Below are positions 1 to 13,741 of a stretch of 64,000 nt of DNA, in pieces. Location of the stretch: NCBI GenBank assembly GCA_965153455.1, contig OZ234503.1, forward strand, positions 14,265,118-14,329,117, in the 5' to 3' direction. The number at the start of each line of letters is the position of its first letter. The first letter of the stretch is position 1. A program made the translations under genes and the position numbers. The DNA comes from Sphagnum compactum. Taxonomy: Eukaryota; Bryophyta; Sphagnopsida; Sphagnales. A model generated the notes under the pieces. The model searched no databases and was not told the origin of the DNA. It saw nothing but the letters and a program-made list of their open reading frames with translations.

Positions 1-1254
1 GGTAGGTCTGTCTATTTGCTTTATACTTGGATCCACTAGAAGTGAAACAAATTCTTTATGAATTCTTACAAAAGTGTCACCCTTATAGCTGAATTTGCTT
101 TCCTAAAGGCTTGCTGCTCTCCTCTTGGTTGTCTAATTTTTCCTAGGTAGTCAATGATCACCAATGGCTTTGGTTGCTTGTAATGGTTGCTGGTATATAA
201 GCTAAACCCTTTCTGTTTCAAATCATTCAATTCACATCAGAAGAGCAAGAGTGATCTCACCTTGAAATTTGACCTAAACTTTGCTTTTGTTCTCTGTCAT
301 TTGATTCATCTCAAAACAATGCTTAAACCTTGACTAGTGGCGGCCTGGGAGACTTTGTTATCTGTTAGATGGTTTGGTATTGTGAATAGTCCCTAGAGCC
401 AAACATTTTGTATAATTGAGTGTACCTTATTTGAAGGAAGCTTAAACCACAGGTGGGCAACAAGCACAATGTCTCAATCCATCAGCAATCCTGGCATGCT
501 TGACAAAGTATTAATCTCAATGCCATCACCCTCTACAAGTGATGAGACAAACAAATGGTGCCAATGAGCTACATCAAATCTACACTCCAGTTTGAGAGAA
601 GTGGTTTCATACCTATGAGACATGGATACCAAATTGGAGTTGTAATGTCCAGAACCCTAACCTGCAATCTACAGCATAAAGTAATAGCAGTTCGATAGCA
701 TTCTATTGTAGAAATTTCATAAGAGAACAAAGAGAGCAGCAACAGAGGTTATGGATTTTCAAAGCCAGATATACTGTACATGCAATTGCCAACAACTCCT
801 TTTCTAGCTTCTCTTAATACTATAGTTCTGCAACGATTTTCAGCCTCTAGCCCATAGAGGGAAAAACAAAAACAGGAAATGTTTAGCTTTGTCCACCATA
901 TCTTCTTCATTCTTACGAACCACCAGATTGCATGCAGCAATAACTCAAAACAAACAACAACAACAACAACAACAATCTCAACTTACAATAATCTCAATAT
1001 TGTTTCAAGAAGGAATCACACCACTGTTTCGCCAAAGATTATAAACAAACAGTAATTGAATCTGCAGCAACTTCAAACCATCTTCAACCAAGAAATAACA
1101 ACGGTTTTGTTGCTGCTGGGAGTCATCACTCTCTTTGGATTCAGCACTCCCTGAGGACTCCAGGAACCCCTAGGGTTAAGTTACTGTGTGTTCCAGCTGC
1201 CAGAATGGCCTCTTCTTCGATTCTGCCACACACCTTGGTCAGATTATGTCAAAG
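1..1254. other. Upstream intergenic DNA, no gene recognised
   Basis: I see no convincing coding frame on either strand. The only simple structure is a CAA trinucleotide run at about 952-975. Base composition is less AT-rich than the region after 6.8 kb, so this may be promoter-distal DNA of the Rab gene or the end of an unseen neighbouring gene. Confidence 0.4.
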
Positions 1255-1264
1255 GTTAGCCTGA

Positions 1265-1545
1265 TTCAAACTCTGTAATTGAGAAGTCCAACTCATCAGC
1301 AGTCAAAGGAGTTGCAGTTTATGCACCTATTATGAACTAGAATCATCACCTGCATGATTCCAATCTCTGTAATTGATTGAGAAGTCCAATTATTCGATCA
1401 GCAGCTGCATTTCACGCACCTATAAAATCATGAAACTAACCTGCATAACATTCCAAACTCTGTAGTTGAGAAGTCCAAGCGATGAGCAGCCAAGGAGTTG
1501 CTGTTCACGCAGCTATTCTAAACTAGAATCGTCACCTGCTACCGT
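1265..1545. repeat. Tandem repeat, three units of about 93 bp
   Basis: The phrase CTCTGTARTTGAGAAGTCC recurs at about 1271, 1364 and 1458 (the middle copy has a 4-bp ATTG insertion), each followed by a related stretch with CAGC and a CACGCAC-like block. Spacing is 93-94 bp. The array ends about 400 bp upstream of the Rab start codon, so it lies in the presumed promoter region. A TATAAAA sequence at about 1421 lies inside it; I cannot say whether it is used. Confidence 0.7.
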
Positions 1546-1947
1546 ATGATTCTGGACCCACCTGTGTTTTCCAACAAACGAGAATTACTTTCTTCCTTTC
1601 TCAGCGCCGAGGTTGTTTTCCGAGTGCAAAACGACGCTGGTTTTGCAAACCCTCGTTTCCTTTTGCGCCATCGTTTTGCTGCCTTCTCTTTCTTTCTTTG
1701 CCTTTTACTTGTTTCTCTTCTGTCTCCACTGTGCCCCCTCTGCTGGTATTTCAAGTTTCTACCTGTCCTCTTGTATGCGGGGTTTCTTTTTCATCACAAG
1801 ACGACTGTGAACGATCCTTTTGTCGGCCGGTGGAGAAGAGGAGGAGAACGAGGACGCCGTTCGGTGTGGCCGTAGATCGGGGTCGGTTGTTAGTGGTGAG
1901 AAGTTTCGGAAAACCGATCTCCTTTGTGGCGGCCTTCTTCCTGCAAG
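1546..1947 (+). promoter_or_regulatory. Presumed core promoter and 5' UTR of the Rab gene
   Basis: This stretch lies between the tandem array and the Rab ATG. It has a pyrimidine-rich block at about 1680-1740 of the kind common in plant leaders, and a locally higher GC content. No clear TATA box sits at a fixed distance. Reading frames here have no family resemblance and are probably chance. Confidence 0.35.
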
Positions 1948-4900
1948 ATGAATCCCGAATAGTGAGTTGTTCTGACTCCATCTCTTGTTCTTTGTGTGTG
2001 TGTGTGTTGGTCATGTATGTCCAAGATTCTGGTTGAAGTGTTGGGAGGCGGGATTCTGGTTCAGTGCGTGGGGAAAGGGCGGTCCTGCATTTATGTCATC
2101 ATATTGATGAATTTGATTGTGAAGTTCTTTTCCTTTTTCTGGACGCAAATGCGGTCATGTCGGCTCCCTGGGAGGGATTTATGTCATTCGGACTCTTAGT
2201 GGTGGTGGAAAGCCGATATGTCTCCTGGAATTGTACATGCCAGGGTCGTTCCTTGGTATCTTGAAACATGTGAGATGTGGGTTCTGAACATCTGGATGGG
2301 TTTGTGGCTTTCCTTGTATTTCCAGTATTTGGCAAACATGTTTTTGCATGCTTTGGGTATGGTTTTTCACTGAAACATTGTAGATCTTATATGTGCACAT
2401 GGTTTTATTTGTGCCAGTTATGGCTTCTTATAGACTACTGTTGTCTGCCTGCATGCAATCTTTGCCAACTATCCAACTGCTGTACCCACAGCTTTCGTAG
2501 GTCATAATAACATATAGTTTCCTGTGCTTAAAAACTTATTTCATAGTATATTTCTTGGCTAGCAGTCAGCTGATGTTGGAGTGTATTGAAGACAGTAGAC
2601 AAAAATTGTTTGCAGCCTTGGGAAAATGGTTTCCAGTGTGATGAAGCATGTTCCCTGTCTAGTCACACTGAGTTGTCCTTGTGGATTAAGAGGTTTCTGC
2701 ACAGATTGTCCACAGAATTGTTCATGATACAGACAGGGCAGGTGCACATTTTGATTCATTAGCAATCTCTTCACATTTGGCTAATTCAGACAAAACTTTG
2801 AACACTTTTAGCTCTTCCTTGCACATGAAGAGGAGCATTGGTTTGCTTGACATGCCTTCTTTCAGGCAACTCACAAGGATTAGGGCCTTTCTTATGGTGA
2901 TGACCAAAAGTCTTGCATCTGAACAAAGTAGTTGTTGTGGCAGTAGATGAACTCATGTTCTGCAGTTTGTACCACAGGGGTCATGATCCTGTGCTATAGC
3001 TGTGATTCTTGTGTTCCTTCCTGTAATGTACTTGTTATGGTCATGGGATGACCATATTCAAGATCACACACGTTTTATGGGGGACAGTGAATCCATTTGT
3101 GTTGGCTACATGGTCAGGTCAGAAAACGTAGGAGCTCTTCTAGTTTATCTGCTCATGTTCTTGGTCACGAGCTGTAGGAAGGCATGCTTGGACTGTTGGA
3201 GTTTCTCAGGATCTGTTTTCAGTGGTGTCATTGTTTTGCTAATCCATTTGATAGTTTCTTTTCTTTGAGAGCCACTTGGATATCCTTTTATTGGAAACAA
3301 CTTGCAGGCTAATGTTTGCCAAGTCTGATCAACACTTTCATGACTTGAATATGCATGCAGTGATTATCTTTTCAAGCTGTTGTTGATTGGAGATTCAGGC
3401 GTTGGAAAGTCTTGCCTTCTTCTACGGTTTGCAGTATGATATCTCTCCATTACCCTGTTTCAGTTTGTCATGCTTGCAGAAGAGATGTGACTGGCAGGGT
3501 GTCTTCTGCCTGACTTAAAACAGATCTTAGGGTCTCTTACTGGTGATCTCATTCCTTGTAACAGTGTAGATTTCTATTCAAGTTTGTTCAGGAGGGAGAT
3601 TTCTGTGACATGGTTGGTTTGTTAATTGTGAAAGTAAAGGTAGTTTTTACTTCAGTTTTTTAGTCCATAGTCTGCTCCCAACACAGTGTTTTGATGCAGG
3701 ATGATTCTTACTTGGAGAGCTACATCAGCACAATTGGAGTTGACTTCGTAAGTGACTTGAGCCAGGCCCCTTTGTATCTGCATGCAATTCTGTGTCCACC
3801 AAGTCAGTTACTTTCTGCAGCTTTTCTTAACTGTTGCTAAGACCAGTGCTACACAGTGGAATTAGTGCATGCAGTGCTATGGACATGTGAATGCATATCA
3901 GATGAAAATTCAATACAGGACATTTTCATGACAGGCCCAAAACCAAAATGATTTGTTGAATGTCTTGGTGAAACCTGAAAACTACTTTTGGCCTGTCTGG
4001 GAACAGAAAATCCGTACTGTGGAGCTGGATGGGAAGACAATTAAGTTGCAAATTGTAAGCAATTCTTTGTCAAAATTCTTCTCTGCACCATATTTTTTTA
4101 ACTTTTGGGTTTAGCAATGTTTCTAGAGTGCTAGCCAAGATCATGACTGGTCTTCCCCTTACTTCCAGAAATGCAACAAAGAACACATATTTTTGTATAA
4201 TTTTTTTCACAGATTTGTTAGCAGATAATTCTATTTGTATTAATACAAACCATCAGGAGCTGATGAAGTGAGAGGGGAATAATGGCAGCTTGTCACTGCC
4301 ATTCGTGATGAATGTTATATTCTGATACTTCGTGAGTGACACTCACAAGGTTATGACCACAGTCATTTGTTTTGGTTTGGCCAGAACTGGGATAATGATT
4401 ACCTTCAAAGTGTTATCAGGGAGTCATCTCTGCAATCTCATAGATCTTCTCTGCACCATACTACCTGGTGCCCTGTCTGGTACATCACATGGACTGCCTT
4501 TATTTCCTCTAAGCAGTGCATACATTTAAGTACCACTGGTGTGGAAGCACACATTTTCCTCAGATATGGAGGGTTTGAGAAGCCTATCAACCACAGAAGG
4601 TGTGATGAAAGAATGTTTTGTAATGGTGATTGCAGTGGGACACAGCTGGACAGGAGCGATTCAGAACAATCACCAGCAGCTACTACCGTGGTGCTCATGG
4701 AATCATTGTATGTGCTTGCATTGTACTTTTGTGCCTTATGTAAAGACAACGTAGTACAGAGTATGAAGTTGTGTGTGTTAATGTTGGGTCACTCTTGTTA
4801 GAAGCTTGGAAATCTGTGAGAAATCCCTGACTGTTCTTCCCATCTGTTCACTTAACTACAGTTTTAGTCTTCCTGTTATGTGGTGTACATGATGCCTCTT

Positions 4901-6026
4901 TACTACGTTTTCTCAAGATCCAAGCTGGCATGATAAATGTTTGGATTAATTTCCCAATGATATGCAATCACCACTGAGATCAGTTGCACATCGACAGGTG
5001 GTTTATGATGTCACAGACCAGGAGAGTTTCAATAATGTCAAGCAATGGCTGAATGAGATTGACCGATATGCTAGTGAGAATGTGAACAAGTTGCTTGTGG
5101 GCAACAAGTCTGACCTGGCCTCTAAAAAGGTTGTTGACTACCAGACTGCTAAGGTAAGGATTATTGTGGTTCATGAGCATAAATGCTATTGGAAATGGTA
5201 TTCTTTTTGGGACATTTGTGATGCTCTACCAATGCAACATCCTGTCCATTTTTCTTTTTTTCCTCTTGTTACAGTTGCTGCCAACTGATTGCCTCTTGCC
5301 TCCCTGGTCTCTTAAATGTCTTTGAGAATTATCTGATGCATCATGCCTGCACTGTAGAGGTTCAAACATGCTCCAAATCTCACCTTGTGCATTTTAGTGC
5401 AGCTCTGGATTTGATATACTAGTAGATATATCCAATCAAGCAGAACCTGTTGGCTTACTTGACCTGGAAATATAAATCAAAAGAGCCCTAGGGGTTCTCA
5501 GGCAGAAAAATCATACAATGTATGTTAATTACTTCTTAGTTTGAATAGGCCAACTATACACACCAGAAATCCTTTGTCTTTAGCTCTGGTTGCTTTCTGG
5601 AGTAGTCTTTCCTTTCACTTGTTATCCAGTTTGTTTTCATGAACACATGATGTGTCAATTTGCAAAGTCTTGATACATGATGTTTGTATTGACCCAGGCT
5701 TTTGCCGATGAGATAGGCATCCCATTCTTGGAGACCAGTGCAAAAGATGCCACTAATGTGGAGCAAGCTTTCATGACAATGGCAGCTGAGATTAAGAACA
5801 GGTTTTCTTGGTGTTTCCTTTTGTTTGTGTTGGGTGACTTTTCAATTTTTGTGGCATGCCCCTTTTCTTTTAATTTTGTATCCAATAATGATCAATGATT
5901 ATGAACAATGTTTTGGCAATTTTCTGCAGGATGGCAAGTCAGCCTGCAATGACTAGTAGCAAGCCTAACACTGTCCAGATGAAAGCTGGACAGCCCATTG
6001 TTCAGAAGGGCGGATGCTGCTCATAG
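1948..6026 (+). CDS. Rab1/RABD2-type small GTPase, eight exons, 203 aa
   Basis: Coding exons are 1948-1961, 3361-3433, 3700-3747, 4007-4054, 4636-4707, 4998-5153, 5698-5801 and 5930-6026. They sum to 612 bp, a 203-residue protein plus stop, the usual RABD2 length. All introns are GT-AG; the first is 1.4 kb. Visible motifs: P-loop GDSGVGKS (15-22), switch I with YISTIGVDF (37-45), switch II WDTAGQE (62-68), NKSD (121-124), ETSAK (149-153), and a C-terminal GGCCS whose two cysteines are the prenylation site. The start is fixed by MNPEYDYLFK, the family N-terminus. Family knowledge: Rab1/RABD proteins act on ER-to-Golgi membranes, cycling between GTP and GDP states. No disabling change is seen, so the gene is probably functional. 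The exact paralogue within RABD is inferred from the tail. Confidence 0.96.
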
Positions 6027-6800
6027 GTGGCATGGTTGCCTGATCTGGCACTTTGCCACATTGTATTGGGGATATGTTTAAATTGGTGGGCAACATATGG
6101 TTGTTTATTTCTGCAACATGCTCAGTGATGTAGGGTCTTACATGGTAACAGCTGTCAAGGCATCTCACTTCACTATTTTTTATGAGATATGTTGGGCAGG
6201 CTGTGACAGTTCGTGGCTAGACATTTAGCTCCATTGCCTAGTTCAGAGGTCTATGGTCCTTAACAGTTGGATATTCCTAGATCCACCACCACAGCCAATG
6301 GGTTCAGCAGTAGTTGGGACACACATGCCAGTCAGGCCGCCTTGAATCATCTATCTGGACTCTTGTAAAGGATAACCTGGTTAGTGGGGTGTGTGAACCT
6401 TTTCGGATCCAAACCAGGAATAGATGTCCAACTCGAAGAAAGTTTTAGCTTGAAATATGCCTGGCAGGATGATTCTTTGTAGGTGGCTGCAGTTGTCAAA
6501 GAGGGCATCTTGTGTGCCACCCTGTTCTTTTCCAATTGCTCTGAAGGTGCATCTCTTAACATTTTTCTGCGATTGCAATTTGCTCTCATTTACTGGCTCC
6601 TTCTATTAGTGTTTGTTTTGAGTAGCGTTTCCTTGGAGAATTTGGGGAAGGGTTTTCTATTTGGGTGTTGGAAGGATTCTGAACAATGTGGTGATTTTCT
6701 TAACCGCTGAGGATGAAGTTGGGGAAGGTGAAGAGCCCAAAATAGGATCTTGTAAATGTTGTTCATTGCTGACATTCATAAGGGACTTTGGAAGGAAATC
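6027..6800 (+). other. Probable 3' UTR and downstream flank of the Rab gene
   Basis: Composition stays gene-like until about 6.79 kb and then drops sharply to AT-rich repeat DNA. No coding homology is visible. The poly(A) site cannot be placed by eye. Confidence 0.4.
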
Positions 6801-8894
6801 CAAATTGAAGTTTTAGTCAATGAATCTCCAAAAAAATTAATGAAAAGATCATCCATCTAAGATGATATAGAATAATCTTTAGTTTGTTTATTCATATTAT
6901 GTATGCATTATTGAAACAATGATCAAATGGGATTTTGCATGTATAACATTCAATAAATTCAAAAATCCTCATTAATTTTGTGTTGAACATTAAAAAAATT
7001 GACTTGCAAGACAAAAAGTGTCAAATGTGGATTTCAGAAATAATAATATTTACAAGTATTAAATATTTCAATCATTATTTGATCATTTTTCTTTTGTATT
7101 AAATTGCATATTCAAGCTGTTTTGTCTTTTGCTTCGTCTTGTTTAAATCATTTGACAAATATGTAGATTTTAAATGTTTAAGTTTTTTTTCTCTTGAAGA
7201 TAAATAACCATGGCATTTAAAACATGCTTGTAGAGGTATAAATGATTTATTATCATGTGGCTTGTGCTATATATTATTGATTGTGATACATTAAATCTCA
7301 ATCAAATTATCAAAACATGTATCAAAATAGTTTTTTACCATTTTTTTTTTTTTGGTTCACTAAATCTTTTGATTGTTTTCTTTCACGTAATGCACAAATA
7401 ATGAAATGAACATCATTTGTTATGTAAAACCTTTAGTGAATGCAACCACAATGAAAGAGAAAAAGAAGTGTGCATGTCCAAACATAGAAAACTTATGACA
7501 AAAAACGCTTCATAAAAAGTCAAAAATTATGTAAGAAAAACATATAATTTTAAAAATAGTTTTAATATTTTAATTCTATGGTCAACCAGTCTTATTTTGT
7601 GTTCAAAACACATAATTTTCATTGGATCATTACCAAATTCATGACATACTTCCACATTTACTCCCTCTTGCCCTTTGTGCATATAATTCTCACATAATAT
7701 TTACAAAATTATGAAAATTACACAAGTTCATAGAAAATATGATCTATGAAACAAAAAAAAGTAAATAGAAAATTGAATACCATGCATAATATTGAGATGA
7801 CTTTGTCATGGTTATTTCCACATGCTAAATACAAAGGCACCCGTCCATTATCACCTTTTACATTGACATTTACTCCTTTGTTAAAACAATGTCAATATAT
7901 CCACATGAAGTTTAATTAGACAACACATGTTTACATGTCAATGACAAATTCAAGCCACTAATTCATTCCTATATGAAGTTGAAACATCAAAGGACACAAA
8001 GATCACAAAAAACAATGTTTCATTCCATTCCATTCAACATAAATATCAAGTGGTTGACATCCATAATTGTTGTGGTGATGACCACTAATGGTCCCTATAT
8101 CTAGTTCGCATTAACAAGTTCTGATTATCATTATCATTGGAATTATTTATTCAATGTGCATTCCCCTATGCTTTTGGTCAAAATATTATTAAACCAACCT
8201 ATAGATATTGTTTTACCTTCAATTGGTCAAAAGTTCCATGTGGATGAAAGCATAGGAAATTAGATTAATAAATTAATTTACACCAAAAATGAAATGTGAT
8301 CGTCAAGTAGATCTAGGTATATTAAATTTAAAAATATTACTTAGTTTCAATTATTAATATGAACATATTCTTTGACTTTGTTACAATTATATTTTAAAAC
8401 CACATGTTTAAAGTAGGTTTAAATAGATTCATTGAAATTCAAAGAAAATTACAATTTACAAAGTAGGTTGTAGCAAGTAGATGAAATATTGAATTAATTT
8501 TATTTTTCCAATGAACGTCATGGTAAGATGTACATGTGGATTTTCAACTTAGTGACACAAGGCAAAAAAACCTAAAAATGAGGATTAATTCTTTCTTGAG
8601 TTATAAATTCCACATAAGAAGTGGAGGGAGGTCAAGAGAAAAGATGAGGTTCAAGATATGATCATAATTTTAGGAATTGGTTTTACATATATATAAAAAG
8701 GTGGCATGGAATCCTCTTAAAAGCATCTTGAGCAATAAACATAAACATCATGACCATGCATGTGAACAAAAAGATTTAGAAGGTAGTTTGCATGATCTTG
8801 GATTGTTTTTTTTTTACATGGTCCATTTTTTGTTGTTTAGTTATTGCGCAAATGGTATGAATACTTGACTTAATGAAACATGGCAATTGACATT
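6801..8894. other. AT-rich intergenic DNA with an ankyrin remnant
   Basis: Very AT-rich with homopolymer runs. Apart from a short ankyrin-like remnant on the minus strand (listed separately), I recognise no gene, RNA or complete mobile element here. Confidence 0.4.
7785..7925 (-). pseudogene. Ankyrin-repeat gene remnant
   Basis: On the minus strand a frame reads GVNVNVKGDNGRVPLYLACG followed by NNHDKVISIL. This matches the ankyrin pattern (asparagine-rich hairpin, G-x-x-PLxLAC, then a second helix). Just upstream a second frame gives CGYIDIV, as expected at the end of the previous repeat, so a frameshift lies near 7880. A further possible repeat-like piece (GVNVEV) occurs near 7650. No start, no continuous frame and no splice structure are apparent. 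I read it as a decayed fragment, not a gene. Confidence 0.5.
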
Positions 8895-8898
8895 TTTA

Positions 8899-9694
8899 GG
8901 GTGAAAGCTTATTAGGGGGCACTTTGGGCACTTTCATGACATGTATGTAATGTATATTTCTACAAGATGTGTTGCATTTAATTTTGAATTTCACTTTTGG
9001 TGTTTGGGCTTGATGTTTTGATTTTCACAAAGTTAATGATATCTAATATTATTTGAAAATTTTATTAAAAGATTAATATTTCAAGGAATAATAAATATAT
9101 TTATGGTTTATGCAGTATACTAGAGCCTATTTCTATTTTTGGATTGCACTTGCTTTGGGTTTGAATTAGTAGCAAAAACAAGTTTGAAATGAAAATTTAA
9201 AAAAATGACATACGTCACATATCTTGTCATCTTCCATTTGAAAGTGGTTTGTTAAAATGTTAATTTACCACATATTGATGGTCATCACCCCCAAAAACAC
9301 CCATTTGTGATAAAATAATTATCAAACTCTTCACATGGTTCACAAATTATTCCAATCATATGGAATCACAATGTTTGATAAATACTACAAATTTCATAAA
9401 AACTAAATATCATTTCAATCATTTTTGGAGTATATTTGCAGTTTTTAGTACGTTGCAACATATATATTTTTGGCACAAATATATTGTAACATCACATCAT
9501 ATTACATTAAAAAGTGTAATTTTTTGGAATTTGACCTATTTGGGTTTTGACCTACCACAATATGCAAAAACATTGTGAAAGTTCTTCATAATAATGACAT
9601 GGTTGAAGTTCAAACATGGGACCCTTAAAAAACAGTATAATGTGACACCAATCTTGCACACCCCCCCCCCCCCCCCAATAGTGTGCTTTCACGC
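8899..9694. mobile_element. MITE E1 (GGG-type terminal repeat, 4-bp TTTA duplication)
   Basis: The left end begins GGGTGAAAGC followed by a G-rich block. The right end, reverse-complemented, reads GCGTGAAAGCACACTATT followed by a long G run. Both ends are flanked by TTTA (8895-8898 and 9695-9698), a perfect 4-bp target-site duplication. Length is 796 bp with no coding capacity. A run of 16 C at 9661-9676 lies close to the right end. About 280 bp of the left end recurs in inverted orientation at about 23530-23807. Confidence 0.7.
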
Positions 9695-9698
9695 TTTA

Positions 9699-11825
9699 GT
9701 ATGTTGATATTTGCCCCTTTTTCATTAATGTGAGAAATGAAGTTTTTTTTGTTTAGATGTTCCCCCATTAAGTCAAAAGGTGGCATAAAAACTCTTCAAG
9801 AGGTTTGTTTAAATGACACGTAGGCTTTATTTGTTTTTAAGTCTTATACACATGGGAATATTAAGTAATTTGATTCTTTTTATTTCATTGCATGTATTAA
9901 CAATATAAGAACACATGTGTATTACTTTGTAAATATGATTGATTTGAGCATCCTTTTGCAAGTTGGTTGTGTGAAAACAATTTGCTTCATGTGCTTCATC
10001 ATCATATTTGTTGTAATATAAGGTTCATGAACATTGAATATGTATATTGTCTTAGTAGTTAAAAGGCATATGTTCTACTTACGTTCACATGATTAATCAT
10101 TTAGTTTTGCAAGTTCATAGTTGAAATGTGTTCAATTTGACATTGGCACATGTATAACTTTTGATTGATAGCATTTTGTGATGTTTTGAAATAGTGTGAT
10201 AGGGTGAAAGTGCACTTGAAAGGGATTAGGGCAAGAAAATTTACTCTTTTTACAGTACACTTTGTATTATTTTGGGGGCAACATTTATTTATTTACAGAA
10301 TACAAAATGGATTTTTGACAGAAGGCCTTTACACAATTTTTGTTCCACTTCAAAAAAGAATAATGTTTCAAAAAAATAATTACTTCCATACATCTACATT
10401 TGTTTGAATGAATTTTTTTTTCATCCATATGTTTTTTGTGAAATCACATGAACGGAATGATGTTATGGGTATTATATTATCCAAATTATTTTTTATCATT
10501 TAATATCAATAAAAGATGTGATTTCTTTTGGTTATTTTATTCTTGTAATATTAAATTTATCTTATTTTGAATAAAATTTATTTAAAAGCCTTTTAATATT
10601 GGCTTGGTGGAAATTCAAGCACGCCTAATTTTGAAAAACAATATTTGTGACATTTGTTTTGTTCATTATAATGTGACTTCACCTCATAACCTATATAATA
10701 ATTAAATGATGTGAACCTATCCATTCTTATGTTTTATCAAAATTTTCAAAGATTTTCAAATTGGTGATTGCCATTGATAAATTTATAAACACAAATTTAT
10801 CTTCATCCTCATGTCTCATTTTTGTTTTGATGTTTGTTAATAATCTTTAGAAGGACAAAAATTTTGTTAGGGTTTTTGTATTGTGCGCTAATTAAATTTT
10901 AGATATTAATAATGCAAGTGATTGACCATGTCTTAATACTGTAAATTGTCATATCTACAAATCACGTTTTTAATCTTCATGTTTGATTTTTCCACTAGGA
11001 AAAGATTGTGGGTTATATGTTGATTTTGTTTGGTTCATTCACTTTTATTGAACATGTGATTCAACACCTTAAATACAATTATTTTGTTCAAAAATTTGGC
11101 AAATTATTATATATTCATGAGTCCACCAAATATAAAGGTGCATTTTTGTATTGTGTTTAACCTTTTTTTTCTAGACAATTGGAGAACAACATACATGGTG
11201 AAATATTTATCCCTTTTATGCCATGTCACATAGTGTCAAATTTGAGCTTTGTCAATAGTTGAAGTCTATTTTGATTTCTTTGTTTTTGTTGTTTTTGGTT
11301 ATGCTTTTGGAAAAAATAATAATAATGTAATGTTGGTGTTACAAAGTTAGAATCCTCCATTCCTATGCATGAAGGAATGGATTTAAGATTACAAATTAGA
11401 TTTAGTTTTAATATTTAAATAAACAATTGCATAAAACCCAATTATAGGTATTTCACATTCAATTTTGTGATACAAAGAAACAATTTAGAATTTTTTGTAA
11501 TAGACCAAGAAGCTTTTTGGAAGTATAGATGGGTGTTGCTTTCCAATAAATATAAACTCTAACTTCCTTACCAAAATAAAATATATGTTCCCTTCACATG
11601 CATGCTTCTTATGAAGGAGCTTAGAGCTATTCATCATATATTACACCATTTGAAGGCCATGACATGTAGATGGAGGGGATCAAAGTTCTAAAGGCTTTAA
11701 TAATTGATAAAACATTCTTATTTATAACACATATTTAATTAATTTTGGACTTTACAAAAGTTTAAAAATACCAACGCATGATTTACATTGTGCAAACAAT
11801 GAGACTTTCAATTATAAATATGACC
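9699..11825. other. AT-rich intergenic DNA
   Basis: No gene recognised. A GGGTGAAAGTGC sequence at 10202 looks like an orphan MITE terminus of the E1 type, but I could not find its partner end. Short open frames here have AT-driven composition and no recognisable motifs. Confidence 0.35.
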
Positions 11826-12175
11826 TAGTGGCCACTAGATTGTTCACCGCAACAAAAGATCCTAGGAAAACAACAAAAAACATATAGGTCAAACATCCAA
11901 ATTACACGTTGTGGCCACTAGATTTTAGCCATAGCAAAAAATCTAGAATAAGTAGCAAATGCATATTTACATCCACCATCAAATTACACCTTGTGGCCAC
12001 CAGATCTTAACCATAACAAAAAATTTAGCACAAGTCGCAAAATGCATCTTTACATCCACCATCAAATTACACCTTGTGGCCACCAAATTTTAACCATAGA
12101 AAAAAATCTAGAACAAGTAGCAAAATGATCTTTACATCCATCATCAGATTACACCTTGTGGCCATTAGGTTTTTA
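11826..12175. repeat. 82-bp minisatellite with GTGGCCAC palindrome, five units
   Basis: GTGGCCAC (or its one-base variants) occurs at about 11829, 11911, 11993, 12076 and 12159, a regular 82-83 bp period. The middle units share the surrounding text: ACATCCACCATCAAATTAC before the palindrome and a TTTTAACCATA stretch after it. The outer units are more degenerate. Confidence 0.85.
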
Positions 12176-13741
12176 ATCAAAACCAAAAATAAAATGGAAT
12201 GATTAACATAATAAAATTAACATAGATCAACAAAATTTATTAAGAATTTAAAATACAATTTGAAGTTTAAATCAAGCTAGTGCCCAACTTGTTGATAATT
12301 TTTACTGTAAATGAAATTGAAAACATAAGAAATTCCAACTGACACATTAATGGAATAAATAAAACATATTGTGTGACATACAAATAAACTTAATTGCCAC
12401 TATAATCCTATCATAAATGAAAGACTACTATAAGTAACTTTAAAACAATGCAAACCTTAAAAGTAAGGTAAATTTTTCCTTGTCTTATAACTTTTGTGAT
12501 GGTCCATGGTCAAATATGCAATTATATCCACATTATTTTGAAATAAAAATCTTAATGGAAAACATTGTTTTCTCCCTTTCACAGTTGCAAACATTGTCGC
12601 GAAGTCTATGAACAACAATCACAACTAGTTGCAAACAAAATTCAGTGCCAACAAAAAAAAGCATACAACATAATAGTTTTCAACATATAAGATAAGAAAT
12701 GACCTAAAAGATAAAAAATTGAAAACAAATGAAATAATTCAGAGTGCATACCCAAAGAAGGTTGGGCATTGACAAACATGCAATTGTCATAATTCATATA
12801 TTGCATGAACCAAGAATAATTTCATGAAGAAGAATACCATCCTTGTAGACCATAATCCTACAAGGTCAATGAGAAGCATGATAAAGAATGGCAAGTTAGT
12901 TGAAAAATGGAATTGTAGGGTAAAAGTCTAATGGTGAAGAAGAGTTACAATGATCGTTATAAGAATTTAGAAGTCGTGGAAATTTAATATCTACCTTAAT
13001 GATTTGTCCGTTGCACCAAAAGGTTTACGTTACACAAATGTAAACATAGACTTGCTTGTGGAATGAAGAGCCTCCAAATAGTGAATTGAATCGTAGGAAT
13101 CAAATGGAATCGTAGTGTTAAACAACTGTTTATAACTGAGTTAAAGCTAAATTTGATAATATGTTTCAAAATATTTAATTTAATGATTTGGTGAAAATAT
13201 TGTATGGAGGGTCTGCGACCTTACAAGTCCTTGGATTTGTGTTAAATTATTGAATTGTGCAATGTATTTAGGGGAGGATATAATTGACTTTCTTATCGCT
13301 CCTTTATTGACTGGCTAATGAGTTCAAAATCCTTTTCTAGTTTCGAATCCATGAATTTGCTTCAATATTGTTTTTTCCAATTGTGTTTTTTAAATCATGG
13401 GAACCATTGTTCTAAAATATACTTGAATTTTTTGAAATTATATGTTATGGCTTCTGTATGTGCGTCATTGTGTAGGAAATCAAGTGTAATTAGTTGAAAT
13501 GGTTTAAGTGGTTGCCTTGGATGAGGTCGACTTGTTTCAATTTAGTCCACCCATGGATTTTTTTTTGTAAAAGATTACAATGACTTCTGATGTTGAAAGT
13601 GATAGGCATCAAGAAATCACGACTTCATGTTTTACAAAGGACGGTGGATAAGAATTTACACCATCTTTTGGTTTTGTTGAAGATACTCAACGTGAAAAAA
13701 TTGGAATGAGTTCTGGTTCTTGTGAGTAAATTCGGCCTACA
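12176..13741. other. AT-rich DNA before the HAD pseudogene
   Basis: No recognisable gene. Short peptides just upstream of 13742 could belong to a decayed N-terminal part of the HAD-like gene, but frames are broken and I cannot support a structure. Confidence 0.3.

Noticed and set aside
1546-2036. Overlapping frames of about 110 codons around the Rab start
   Set aside because: They fall in the leader and first intron of the Rab gene and show no family features.
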